From Entrophospora sp. SA101 (Eukaryota; Glomeromycota; Glomeromycetes; Entrophosporales; Entrophosporaceae): DNA of 27,448 bases. The position numbers were made by a program, and so were the translations under genes. The stretch covers positions 960-28,407 of the forward strand of contig CAUDNR010000085.1 in assembly GCA_958430865.1 (NCBI GenBank), given 5' to 3'. Positions 18,795-27,448 of this stretch are shown one piece after another (position 1 is the first letter of the stretch; every line of letters starts with the position of its first letter). The notes under the pieces are model-generated. The model was not told where the DNA came from and ran no database searches. It was given only the letters and a program-made list of their open reading frames with translations.

Positions 18795-21617
18795 ATGACT
18801 AATTATCAAGTCAATGATGATGATCCTGAAGAAGTAGGATTAATATTCGAAAACGCAAAACGTAATAAAAAGGTTTGCTATATTTTCTATATAGCTTTAA
18901 TTATTCAAACATTCATGGATGAATTTTAAATGTTTTGATTTTTTTAAAAAGAATACGTTCCTAGTTTTTTCAACTATTCTTGTTATTTTATTCATTGTGA
19001 TTGGATTCGGCGCTACTTTAAGCATTTTCAGTAAGATTTGTGCATGAAACAACAACATACAGTGAACCCTCCCTAAATGCACGCACTATGTATACCCTCC
19101 ATAAATGCACGGCCCATCTCATCCCCAAGCTTATAGAGAGCTTATAAGATCACCCTCCTTAAAATGCACGCCCTCCATAAATGCATGCTCACAAAAAATA
19201 GCACTATGTTCCCGAGGGGGGTGCACTTATAGAGGGTTCACTGTATAATAAATATATTATTTCTCTCGCAAATCACTCGTTCACACTAACACATTTGTTC
19301 ATTCAATTGCATAGCCGGTAATAATGTTAAAAATGAAAAACGTAATGTGATATTAATGATTTCAGATGGATTTGGGCCAGCATCGGAAACATTTGCAAGA
19401 TCATATTATCAATACATTAATCACGTACCTTATAAACAAGTGACACCGTTAGATGAGATTCTTATTGGAACTTCAAGGACAAGATCTTTTGATAGTTTAG
19501 TTACTGATTCTGCTGCTGGGGCCACTGCCTTTTCATGTGCAATCAAGACATACAATAATGCCATAGCGGGTATTTTATGATAATAATGATGATAATGATA
19601 ATGATTTGATGTTAATAATGAATTTTTAAAAATATATACATATTTCAAAATTTTATATATAGTTGATTCTGAGAAAAACCCATGTGGTACAGTGTTAGAA
19701 TCAGCCAAACATAATGGAATGGTGACCGGATTAGTGGTGACAAGTCGTATAACACATGCAACACCAGCAGCGTTTTCAGCACATATAGTTCATAGAGATT
19801 TAGAATCAGAAATTGCCGTGCATCAAATTGGTGACTATCCACTTGGAAGACAGGTTGATTTAATGTTTGGTGGTGGGAAATGTTTCTTTTTACCAAATAG
19901 TAGCGCAAGTAGTTGTAGAACTGATGACAGGGATGTGCTAAGTGATGCTATAAATAAATTTGGATTTAACTATTTGTCAACTAGAAAAGAATTTGATGAT
20001 CTCAAACTGTCAAAAAAAGCGTATGTATATTCTTATTGTTGTTATCATTATTGGTATTACTATTAAGGATGAAAGAAATAATAATATTCAATAATTTGAA
20101 ATTAGACTTCCTCTTCTGGGCTTATTCAATTTGGATGTAAGTCTTAATAATAATAACAATAATAAAGCTGGTATTCATAAATGTACATATATATATATAT
20201 ATATTCATAAATACCCATGATTTTTTTTAGCATATTTCTTATGAGATTGATCGTGATCCATCTAAAGAACCATCTTTAAAAGAAATGACAGAAAAAGCAA
20301 TCAAGATTCTTGAGGATGCTACTGCTGACAGTGACAAAGGGTTTTTCTTGATGGTTGAAGGAAGTAAAATTGGTAAGCAGTTATGATTTATAAATATAAA
20401 TAATAACAATATTTGTGATGTATGATTTTACATGTGTTTTTTGTACTTATAAATAGTTTAATTATTATTTTTTTAGATTTGGCAGCTCATTCGTAAGTAA
20501 CTATATGTAAATTTAAAGGATCATCATTTTCTTTTATTTAACCAATAATTACACAATTACAATAATTATTATAATGATCATTATTAGGAATGATCCTGCA
20601 ACACATGCTCATGAAATTTTTGCATATCATGACACAATTTCACTTGTTAAGCAATATGTTAGCGACCATCCAGGGACTGTGATGATTTCAGTTAGTATTA
20701 ACTAATTAATTAATTAATAAATAAATTTTAACTGTATATATATATATATATACACAAATAACACATAATTTTATTGTTTATTTAGGTTAGTGATCATGAA
20801 ACTGGTGGATTATCACTTGCACTTCAAACTACTCACGAATATCCTGAATATGGATGGTATCCAGAAGTGTTAACTAAGGTTAAAAATTCATCGTTTGTCC
20901 TCTCAGAAGAAATTGAGAAATATTCGAAGGCTGATCGTAAAGACTATATTAAAAAGCTTCTTGAAAATAGCTTGGGTATTATAGATTATACACAGGAGGA
21001 TATTGAATATTTGAACCAAAATCAACTCCAATTAGATTATGAATTATATTTGTCCAATATGACTAGTCACAGAGCTGAATTAGGGGTATTTAATCATAAT
21101 TAATTAATTTGGAGGTCCTTTCAAAAATTTTCCCATTTAATATTTTTATTTAATAATAGTGGGCAACTCATGGACATTCTGGTGTTGATGTTAATTTGTA
21201 TGCATATGGTGATAATATTGATTATTTATATGGAAATCATGAGGTAACATACAATTATTTATAATAAGATAGGATATATTTATATGGTATACTTACAATT
21301 GTAACTATATAAATTTGTATCAGAACACTGATATTGGTGAATTTATTATTAATTATCTTGGTTTGGATCTTAATGGTATAACTATGAAATTAAACAAGTT
21401 AGTATCTTTATTTTATTTATTTTTGTTATTATCAATCATTGTTATTATTTATTAATTGGTTTCTTTATTTCTAATGTTTGTAGGAATACAAGTAAGTATT
21501 TCACCATCTCAATTATTTTATCATTTAAATTCAAATTACTAACTAAATATTTTTCTTCTCATCTTCCAGCTTTCCACTTGGAAAGAAATTTTACAGCGGC
21601 ATCTAATATGAAATTAA

Positions 21618-21651
<34 letters not shown>

Positions 21652-21658
21652 CAATTAA
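18795..21658 (+). CDS. Vacuolar-type alkaline phosphatase, copy 2 (13 exons)
   Basis: Second PHO8-like gene with the same exon plan: 18795-18872, 18952-19030, 19315-19569, 19663-20020, 20106-20136, 20231-20372, 20477-20492, 20588-20690, 20786-21085, 21160-21243, 21324-21397, 21484-21491, 21570-21658 (538 aa). Catalytic serine, metal ligands and the 11-His tail are all kept, so it should be active. Relative to copy 1 the protein differs only near the N-terminus: D3N, E9D, S18F, K19E in the cytosolic tail and S51I after the membrane anchor. From exon 3 on I see only two silent changes (both in exon 3). Intron 2 carries a TA-flanked MITE. The upstream region differs from copy 1 and includes a CACGTG box, so the pair may differ in regulation or in sorting signals of the tail. 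Confidence 0.92.
19060..19243. mobile_element. 184-bp Tc1/mariner-type MITE in intron 2 of phosphatase copy 2
   Basis: The ends are inverted repeats: CAGTGAACCCTC at the left and GAGGGTTCACTG at the right, 12 bp perfect, extending to about 25 bp with 4 mismatches. TA flanks both ends (19058-19059, 19244-19245). Copy 1 has the uninterrupted AACAACATATAATAAAT, so this is a clean insertion into TA. Inside, the motif CCCTCC-nTAAATGCACG recurs four times (19067, 19095, 19153, 19171), plus an inverted one at the right end. It is non-coding, so a transposase from elsewhere must have moved it. Confidence 0.92.
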
Positions 21659-22041
21659 CATGGCAGTATGACAGTGAGTGAATGCTGTTTTCCTTTCTAG
21701 TTGATAATAACATACATATAAGATATTATTTAGAAAAAAATTTGTTATTAAATAATATTACATCCAAAATTTGCATTTTTTTTATAATAAAATAATAAAT
21801 AAATAATAACAAAAAGAATAACAAGAATAATGAGTGACGTTTATTCATTCACCATGTAATGATACTTTCTTATATTGATAATAAAAAGACTAATAAATTC
21901 CGATGACCAGACGAGTAAAATTTATTCATCTTATATAATCAAGTTCATTAGAATCTATAAAACATTGATAAATAGAAATATCATTAATATTAAGTTTAAT
22001 ATTAAACAAGTAATTAAATAACAATTACCAATGATTTGTGA
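21659..22041. other. AT-rich 3' flank of phosphatase copy 2
   Basis: Counterpart of 4878-5270; no gene seen. It differs from copy 1 around 21890-21960 by small indels. Confidence 0.6.
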
Positions 22042-22593
22042 ATTAACAGGCCGAGGAAGATTGTAAAACTCAATAATCTGCTTGCATTTGGATGAACAGT
22101 TGTTGTAATTGTTCAAATATTATCCTCATCATCCTTAATTTATCCAAGCTGTTCTTCAGAATAATTAGGTTCAGAATTTCATCATCATTCTGCTGTTAGT
22201 CTTTTTTCCAGGATCACCATTTGTGCATTCCCAATATAACATTTTGGGAGTATTATCCGAAAAATTAGGCCTCGGATCTGATTGCAAGAGCATGATCATG
22301 TGACTGATCTTTGAATGGTCGTTGACCTGTTGATGATATCTATGACAGTAAAATCCCAAAGTTACGTATGGATGTCAGATTTTTGTGTATATATAAGGTT
22401 TCCATTTAAAACCTATGGTGCAACATATGACAGTGCTCTTCATATTATATACCATTTTTATTTAATAATTCTCAATCAACTAAACCTAATAACCTTAAAT
22501 CTACAATTATCATAAATGGAAAAATGTAAAAGATTACCACTGTGAAGACCATGATGTAGAAGTCCTTTACAATGAATGATGATGTCTAAACCT
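22042..22593 (-). pseudogene. Protein kinase relic, catalytic C-lobe only (copy 2)
   Basis: Same relic as 5271-5818. Here the catalytic-loop remnant at 22533-22556 reads HHGLHSGN, so the catalytic Asp has become Gly, whereas copy 1 still has HHD. RPNFSDNTPKM and GDPGKK are unchanged. It is antisense to the phosphatase and non-functional. Confidence 0.7.
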
Positions 22594-22874
22594 AAGATAA
22601 TACTATAAAGCATTGTAATTCCATAATCGTTCCATTTTGAATGTTTTATAGAACTCTGATTTTATATATAATATACAAGTCACTCCTGTTATAACGACAA
22701 GCAAAAAAAGTTGGTATAATGAGATCGTCATAATAATGGGAGAATCATTATCATATGATTTTATAATGTTATTTTTATTATAATTATATATTGAAATTAC
22801 TTCCATTCATTGTTTAATTCACCATATTAGTCAATGTTTTTTACATTGTATTGATCATTTATTAAAATTACGCC

Positions 22875-23873
22875 GATGCAGGGACAATGATTTTCTGCAT
22901 AGCGCAGAAATCATGAATAAAAATGGAAATTACTATAATAATAATCTACCGCAGAATACTGCAAATAATATAAAAATAAGATTAGGTTTTTTATAATGAA
23001 TAAGAAAAGGTACAAGGACAACAATCACAATCAATACTAGAGTAGAAGAAAATCCTGATGAATTCCGCATTGTTTATTTTGTAATTTTTGTGACATTCTG
23101 TTAATTTGGGTACGAAAGTCAACGATTGATGTCCAGCAAAACACATAAAGCCAAGGAAAATCTGTATGAAAATAAACAACAACAAACGCTTGATGCCTCT
23201 CTTTCTTCTTCTGAATCTAAAGAAAATGAATGGGCAATTCATTGTGGGTCTACGCTTAATATAGAAGTTGCATTAGGTGAACACTGGTCAAATATGGCCG
23301 AAAATTTACCCCCTTTTGCTGTATTTCAAATAGCATTTGGATATATGTGGTTACCAATTTCTTCCTGTAGTGCAGAACAGAGTTTTTCTAAATATAATTT
23401 TTAGATGATGATAATCGACGAAGTTTAAATATGCTTTATTTTAATGGTAGTATAGTTTAAATATTTAGCATTTCTATTTTGTAATATTTTTTAAATAAGA
23501 AATAATGGTATTAATAACTAATAACTACTCTTTCTGAATGCATAGATATTATGACAGAAATTACGCAGAATATAGTAGTAGTGTTTTTTTAATGCATGAC
23601 ATTCACGCAGAATTTGTTTTTAGCACGAACGGAATTATTAATAATAATAATAACGGATCTTGCTCTATAACAAACTGAGAATTTATATGTCCCATCACTG
23701 TCTATAATAGAGAGTGAACTATGTATTAATATTTAACACTACATTACCATTTATATGCTTGACTTGGTTGTAATTCTATTAAAAAAACAAGTAATTATGA
23801 ATATTGTGAATATTTAATCATAATATTAATAAAAACATATATCGTTTGTGTTTTTACCCACTCATTCGCAGAA
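22875..23873 (+). mobile_element. hAT-type transposon relic, copy 2
   Basis: Counterpart of 6104-7107 with the same CAGGGACAATGATTTTC left end and CGCAGAA motifs. It arose with the segmental duplication, not by a separate transposition, because the flanks also match. Confidence 0.5.
22996..23460 (+). pseudogene. hAT transposase remnant (copy 2)
   Basis: BED finger piece joined to the C-terminal dimerisation piece, as in 6221-6694. The lesions differ: this copy keeps TTTTGTAATTTTTGTGAC (FCNFCD) where copy 1 lost two T, but it has lost one C after GAC and about 10 bp before the finger. The downstream stop in AATTTTTAG is shared. Both copies are dead; each keeps bases the other has lost. Confidence 0.6.
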
Positions 23874-24060
23874 GTTATTATTTTTTAAAAATGTTTTCTT
23901 GGCAACCTACATCACAAATGTTGGTTTTTTGGTACTGAAATGAAGAGAAAACCTTAAAATAAGTATTTATAAAACTTATTTGCAAGGTTTTATTTTATTA
24001 ACCTTCAAAGTGAAATAAAACGCGATATTATTCTCAAAAATTATTTTGGTCATTTCTTAT
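23461..24060. other. Duplication end and spacer
   Basis: No gene. 23948-23992 forms an inverted repeat, ACCTTAAAATAAGT...ACTTATTTGCAAGGT, right at the duplication boundary. Confidence 0.5.
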
Positions 24061-24065
24061 AAAAA

Positions 24066-24215
24066 TGTACAAGACCACTCTACCTACAAGCAAGAGATGC
24101 AATAGATGTTGTAGTGGGATATTCAAAAGATGGATTCACGCCTGGCGCAATAGATACAGACAAAACATCGATATACGATATTATTTTCACGGATGAGATG
24201 GATTTGCGTATAGTA
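24066..24215 (+). CDS. Unrecognised exon-like fragment
   Basis: One open frame reads CTRPLYLQARDAIDVVVGYS, then KDGFTPGAIDTDKTSIYDII and FTDEMDLRI, and meets a GTAAGT donor at 24213. Its composition is protein-like and acidic, unlike the AT-rich surroundings, so it is probably a real exon or an exon relic. A stop lies just upstream in this frame and no start or following exon was found. No family is recognised. Confidence 0.3.
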
Positions 24216-24409
24216 AGTAATATATTTATTAGATGTAGTCGATTAATAGATTCGAATTTTCTTGTAATATTTTTTTATCTCACTTTTTTAATGGTTTTTT
24301 CATATTTTTTATGCAAATATTTTTTATTGTAAGTTTTATCTATGTGAATACTATTGTATATTGACGATTTATCCCTTGTAAATATATAGATTCTTTTTTT
24401 TTGTATATA

Positions 24410-24979
24410 CAGGGTGTTAAGAAAAAAACGGCGGTTGGTAAAAATATTGTTTTTAATGAAAAGTAGCCAAAATTATATGATGAAAATTATAACAGAGAAT
24501 CGGAGGATCTTAGATTATAACATATGAAATTTTTGAAGCATGTTATTATGTAGGCTTTAGAGCAATTATTAAAGAAATTTACACATTGAATTGTTTTTTT
24601 CAAAATAATCAAATTCCTTTTATTTCCAATTGACAAAATTCTAGAAAATCTGGAAGTATGAAAGTTTATATATATAATCTCCAGAACTTTCATTACACAC
24701 CGGTATAATTTTTTGTATGATTATTATGTATATTTTTGTGTCAGGCTTATTATTAAAAATTTATGTGTTAAAATTTCAGAGACAAAAATTTTGCAAAGTT
24801 TTAAAAAAAAGATATGAATTAGCTTTACAGAAAATTGGCAATAGCATATCATGTCTATTTTTTTTATTTAACAAGGTAATTTGATAAACTTTCAAACGAA
24901 TCTAAATTTATTTGATTATGTTATGTAATTGTTGAGATATGCAATTTTTTGTCACCGCCATTTTTTTCTTAACACACTG
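24410..24979. mobile_element. 570-bp TA-flanked inverted-repeat element (Tc1/mariner-type)
   Basis: Left end CAGGGTGTTAAGAAAAAAAC then GGCGG; right end, reverse-complemented, CAGTGTGTTAAGAAAAAAAT then GGCGG. That is 25 bp with two mismatches. TA lies immediately outside both ends (24408-24409, 24980-24981), the hallmark target duplication of this superfamily. The interior is AT-rich with no transposase frame, so it is non-autonomous or fully decayed. It abuts the nuclease relic on its right. Confidence 0.85.
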
Positions 24980-24981
24980 TA

Positions 24982-25553
24982 ATGATACAAGTAAAATAAA
25001 TTGCTAATGCTATCACCATGATAAAGTCCAAAGCAAAAGGGATTCTATTCATGGTAAAGCTAATAAGTGTAAATGATATAAGCTCTGTCGATCTATGTTC
25101 CAATCCACATAAACTTGTGGATGAATGCCATTGTAAATTAGCAAAATGGTTGTGAGAACCACCACGTAGATTTACCCGCACACACACAAAAGACATGGTT
25201 AAAAATGACAACAGTTTTAGAAAAATCTAATCTAAAATCGTGAGACAAATGTCAACCTGGCCAGATTACTGATTTAAAAGCCATTTGATCCATAAATCCT
25301 GTGAGTATCCTTTGGTGAAAGGTGGTCATCTGCATTGAGAAATATGCTAGTAAAACTTGTGGATGTTGTGGAGTCATAAAACATAACAACTTGGACAGTC
25401 AAAAGACTTTAAATTGACAGGGATGTAAATGGAGTCCGTGATATACCTTTAAAGTATGTTACGGAAGCACACAATGAGAATTGCTTGCGACATCGAGGCT
25501 TACATCTGAGATGCATTGTTGTAGGCCATCTACACAGGACTTGTACTGACTGA
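24982..25553 (+). pseudogene. Fanzor/TnpB-type RuvC nuclease relic (C-terminal half)
   Basis: Pieces of the TnpB/Fanzor C-terminal half occur in order on the plus strand. LVDECHCKLAKWL (25114-25152) matches the helix normally read as LVDELHxKxxxxL. DMVKND and FRKI-SKIVRQMSTWPDY-FKSHLIHKSCEYP (from about 25193 to 25310) matches the KTVRxMxTWxHYxFxxxLxxKxxEYP core. KVVICIEKYASKTCGCCG (25319-25372) holds the RuvC-II Glu (25337-25339) and the first zinc-ribbon Cys pair. IDRDVNGVRDI (25413-25445) holds the RuvC-III Asp. Stops (25153, 25228, 25270, 25411) and frameshifts break it. The second zinc CxxC between KTL and DRD is deleted, and the RuvC-I part is absent upstream. Intact relatives are RNA-guided DNA endonucleases carried on mobile elements. 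Motif recognition is strong; the assignment to Fanzor rather than a recent bacterial TnpB is inferred from the eukaryotic setting. Confidence 0.75.
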
Positions 25554-25657
25554 ATTATGAGTTCAATTAAGGATTCCTGTCTAAACTATTTAAAAAGTGC
25601 TTTGACAATAGTTTGGGCTTCTCTATATTTTTTATAAGGATAAACATCAAAAAATAG

Positions 25658-25690
25658 TTTGGGCCTATAAAAAATTAATTTTTGCCCAAA
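25658..25690. other. Hairpin-forming inverted repeat downstream of the nuclease relic
   Basis: TTTGGGC (25658-25664) pairs with GCCCAAA (25684-25690), and between them AAAAATTAATTTTT (25670-25683) is itself a perfect palindrome. A second TAGTTTGGGC lies at about 25608. It could be an element end or a terminator-like structure; the function is unknown. Confidence 0.4.
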
Positions 25691-26599
25691 GTGTTTTGGC
25701 AATTTCGGCTAAGAGGAAACCTTAGATTTGATGCAAGAGGTTAGCGTTGGTAATTATTTTTTACAAATTGTTTTTCTCCACACTTACTGGGACACTAGAA
25801 AATTCAGTAAATAAATCAAATTCAATCAACATTTCCAATTAAATTAAGACTGTTCTTTCCTCCTCTTCAAAGCAACATCCAACCCTGTTACAGTTTATCC
25901 ACATTCATGAAGACCTAAGCTTCTACTTCTGCATCCAAGATTTTTCTACATTTCATTGACTTCTTGATTCTTTTATTATCTTTCTCATTTGATTTTTAAG
26001 GAACTCTCAGCGACTGAAGCCATGATTTGTCGATTTAATGGCTTTTTAGCATAGTAAAACCAAAATTAAATTGCTTGCACTTGATAATTTTTATTATTTG
26101 TGAAGTTTTTTTAAAGGAGAAAATTAAATAAATTTTTATTATTTATTATTGCATAATTTTTAAAAAAAAAATTTATAAAATACAATGAAAAACAAATCTA
26201 TCTTTAATATATTTTTCAAAAAATGTGACAGCAGTGATGCTTATCTCTGTATATCACTAAATACTTGACCGAATTGAACAATCTTAGATTAAAATAATGC
26301 TATTAAATGTCATATTCAAAAATTATATATTAATATGTAGCAATATTGTTCAAAAATTGATTTAAAATTGCAACTTTTAAAAAAAATTTAATAATTGCTA
26401 TTTGAGTCTGAATAAATGCGCAGTAAAAATGACATGCAAACAAGTTATTGAACGAGAATAGGAATAGGAATAACATCAATATACAATCATTTTAACTTTG
26501 TGAAATGTAAAATAAAAAAATGAATTATTGTTCAAATAAGACAAAAAAGGGCAAAAAAAAAAACAAACATCGCACCACTTATAACAATTTCTTTATTGA
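25691..26599. other. Spacer without recognised genes
   Basis: 25700-26050 is of moderate base composition with no credible frame. 26050-26599 is very AT-rich and includes the 3' flank of the minus-strand acyltransferase gene. Confidence 0.45.
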
Positions 26600-27448
26600 T
26601 TACATTGGTTTACAATTGGAAGGTAAATCTGCATTAGATAGATTAGGTAATCCATTTTCATCGAATGATAAATCTGGTGCAAAGTCTTGAAGAATTTCTG
26701 GTGGTGGTTGCCCAAGTTCTTGTAACTTGAAGTGTTGAGAAATAATGTGGTACAAGAGAAAAATAGAATAAATAAAAAACAATTGATTAAAGAAATAAAA
26801 ATAAAATAAAAATAATTTTTTCATAGACATACTTCTTGCATCAAGTTTAATATAACCTTGTTTTGTTGTTCATTATCATTGTCGAAATCTGGTGATTCAT
26901 ACTCTTCAATAATTTTTTAGATTCCATACCAAATTTTAATACATGTTCACCTGGTAAATAATTAATTCCGTAACCATTTGGATATACACAACCAAACCCA
27001 GTGCCTATGTATATATATAAAATGTTAGATAAAATATATCATCAAACACAAATAAATTTCAATGCTGGATTTTTTATAAATATGACTTTACCGTTAAATT
27101 TAGTGCCAGTGGTTAAACCACTTGTACTCAATAACCATTCTTGACTTTTTGCAAAAATAGGATGTTGGAATAATGGATGAGATTCACCTTCTTTTAGCAA
27201 TAGCCTAAGACCAAGTAAATGACGATCGCAACCTTTTCCATTTGATGCATCTCGAGTATATTCACTATGTGCTTTTACTGCTGCTTGTAATAATCCATAT
27301 TTTTCTTTTGTCTAATGTTATATATATATTTATATATATATATATAAATTAATTCATGCGAAGATTAGGTGGTGGAGGATAAGTAACAAATATACTACTA
27401 ACTGATAAAGAATTGTTTTCCATTTCTTCAACAAAAGCCTTACTCTCC
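26600..27448 (-). CDS. Carnitine O-acyltransferase (probably acetyl), 3' part, cut by window edge
   Basis: Transfers acyl (probably acetyl) groups between CoA and carnitine, linking peroxisomal or cytosolic acetyl units to mitochondria. Exons on the minus strand: 27448-27403 (partial), 27311-27092, 27004-26833, 26725-26600; introns of 91, 87 and 107 bp. Visible family motifs: ESKAFVEEM, AAVKAHSEYTRDASNGKGCD followed by RHLLGLR, the STS block (WLLSTSGLTTG) and FGCVYPNGYGINYLPGEHVL. The catalytic His lies upstream, outside the window. After KFGMESK the frame breaks in a run of six A (26913-26918); one more A would restore IIEEYESPDFDNDNEQQNK, then VILNLMQE joined to LQELGQPPPEIL and the stop. 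The end, SNCKPM, is no peroxisomal tripeptide. The acidic C-terminal tail is longer than usual. Either an assembly error or a recent lesion explains the break. Confidence 0.85.

Larger units (their letters stand above)
18533..23966 (+). repeat. Segmental duplication, copy 2 (~5.4 kb)
   Basis: Copy of 1983-7200. It is longer because of a 186-bp MITE insertion (with its extra TA) in intron 2 and an insertion in the 5' flank (about 18680-18720). It ends at CCTTAAAATAAGTAT, after which TTATAAAACTTATTTGCAAG makes an inverted partner of the end motif. Confidence 0.95.

Noticed and set aside
24969..25211. 80-codon minus-strand frame
   Set aside because: It is antisense to the nuclease relic, where the plus strand shows ordered family motifs.

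Overview
The window is nuclear DNA of a very AT-rich fungus with many short introns (about 55-110 bp, GT..AG). It most likely comes from an arbuscular mycorrhizal fungus of the Rhizophagus type. The clues are kinase-like genes whose N-terminus carries a GECPTC...WCQSCDPKLL module, a dense load of decayed transposons, and lineage-typical transposase-like relics. A run of 10 N at 10211-10220 shows that this is a scaffolded assembly.

Layout: 1-533 is a dispersed palindromic repeat followed by a 23-bp minisatellite. 552-1581 is a broken transposase-like gene. 1983-7200 and 18533-23966 are two copies, in the same orientation, of a ~5.2-5.4 kb segmental duplication. Each copy holds an intact 13-exon vacuolar-type alkaline phosphatase gene (538 aa, ending in 11 histidines), an antisense protein-kinase relic and a hAT transposon relic. 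Between the copies lie an unrecognised small ORF pair, a 325-bp inverted-repeat element, a ~94-bp satellite, an F-box gene (minus strand), a kinase pseudogene with a tandemly duplicated N-lobe, and long gene-poor DNA with a possible solo LTR. After copy 2 come a 570-bp TA-flanked inverted-repeat element, a relic of a Fanzor/TnpB-type RuvC nuclease, and the 3' half of a carnitine acyltransferase gene that runs off the right edge on the minus strand.

The apparently working genes are the two alkaline phosphatases (phosphate release in the vacuole), perhaps the F-box protein, and perhaps the carnitine acyltransferase (acetyl/acyl shuttling). The rest is mostly mobile-element debris. The two phosphatase genes are nearly identical from exon 3 on but differ in exons 1-2 and upstream. 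Copy 2 alone carries a CACGTG box upstream and a young TA-flanked MITE in intron 2, whose exact empty site is preserved in copy 1. Several frame breaks (kinase, hAT, carnitine acyltransferase) sit in A or T runs that are one base short, so some 'pseudogenes' here may be assembly errors.

All calls come from reading the sequence; no database search was done.
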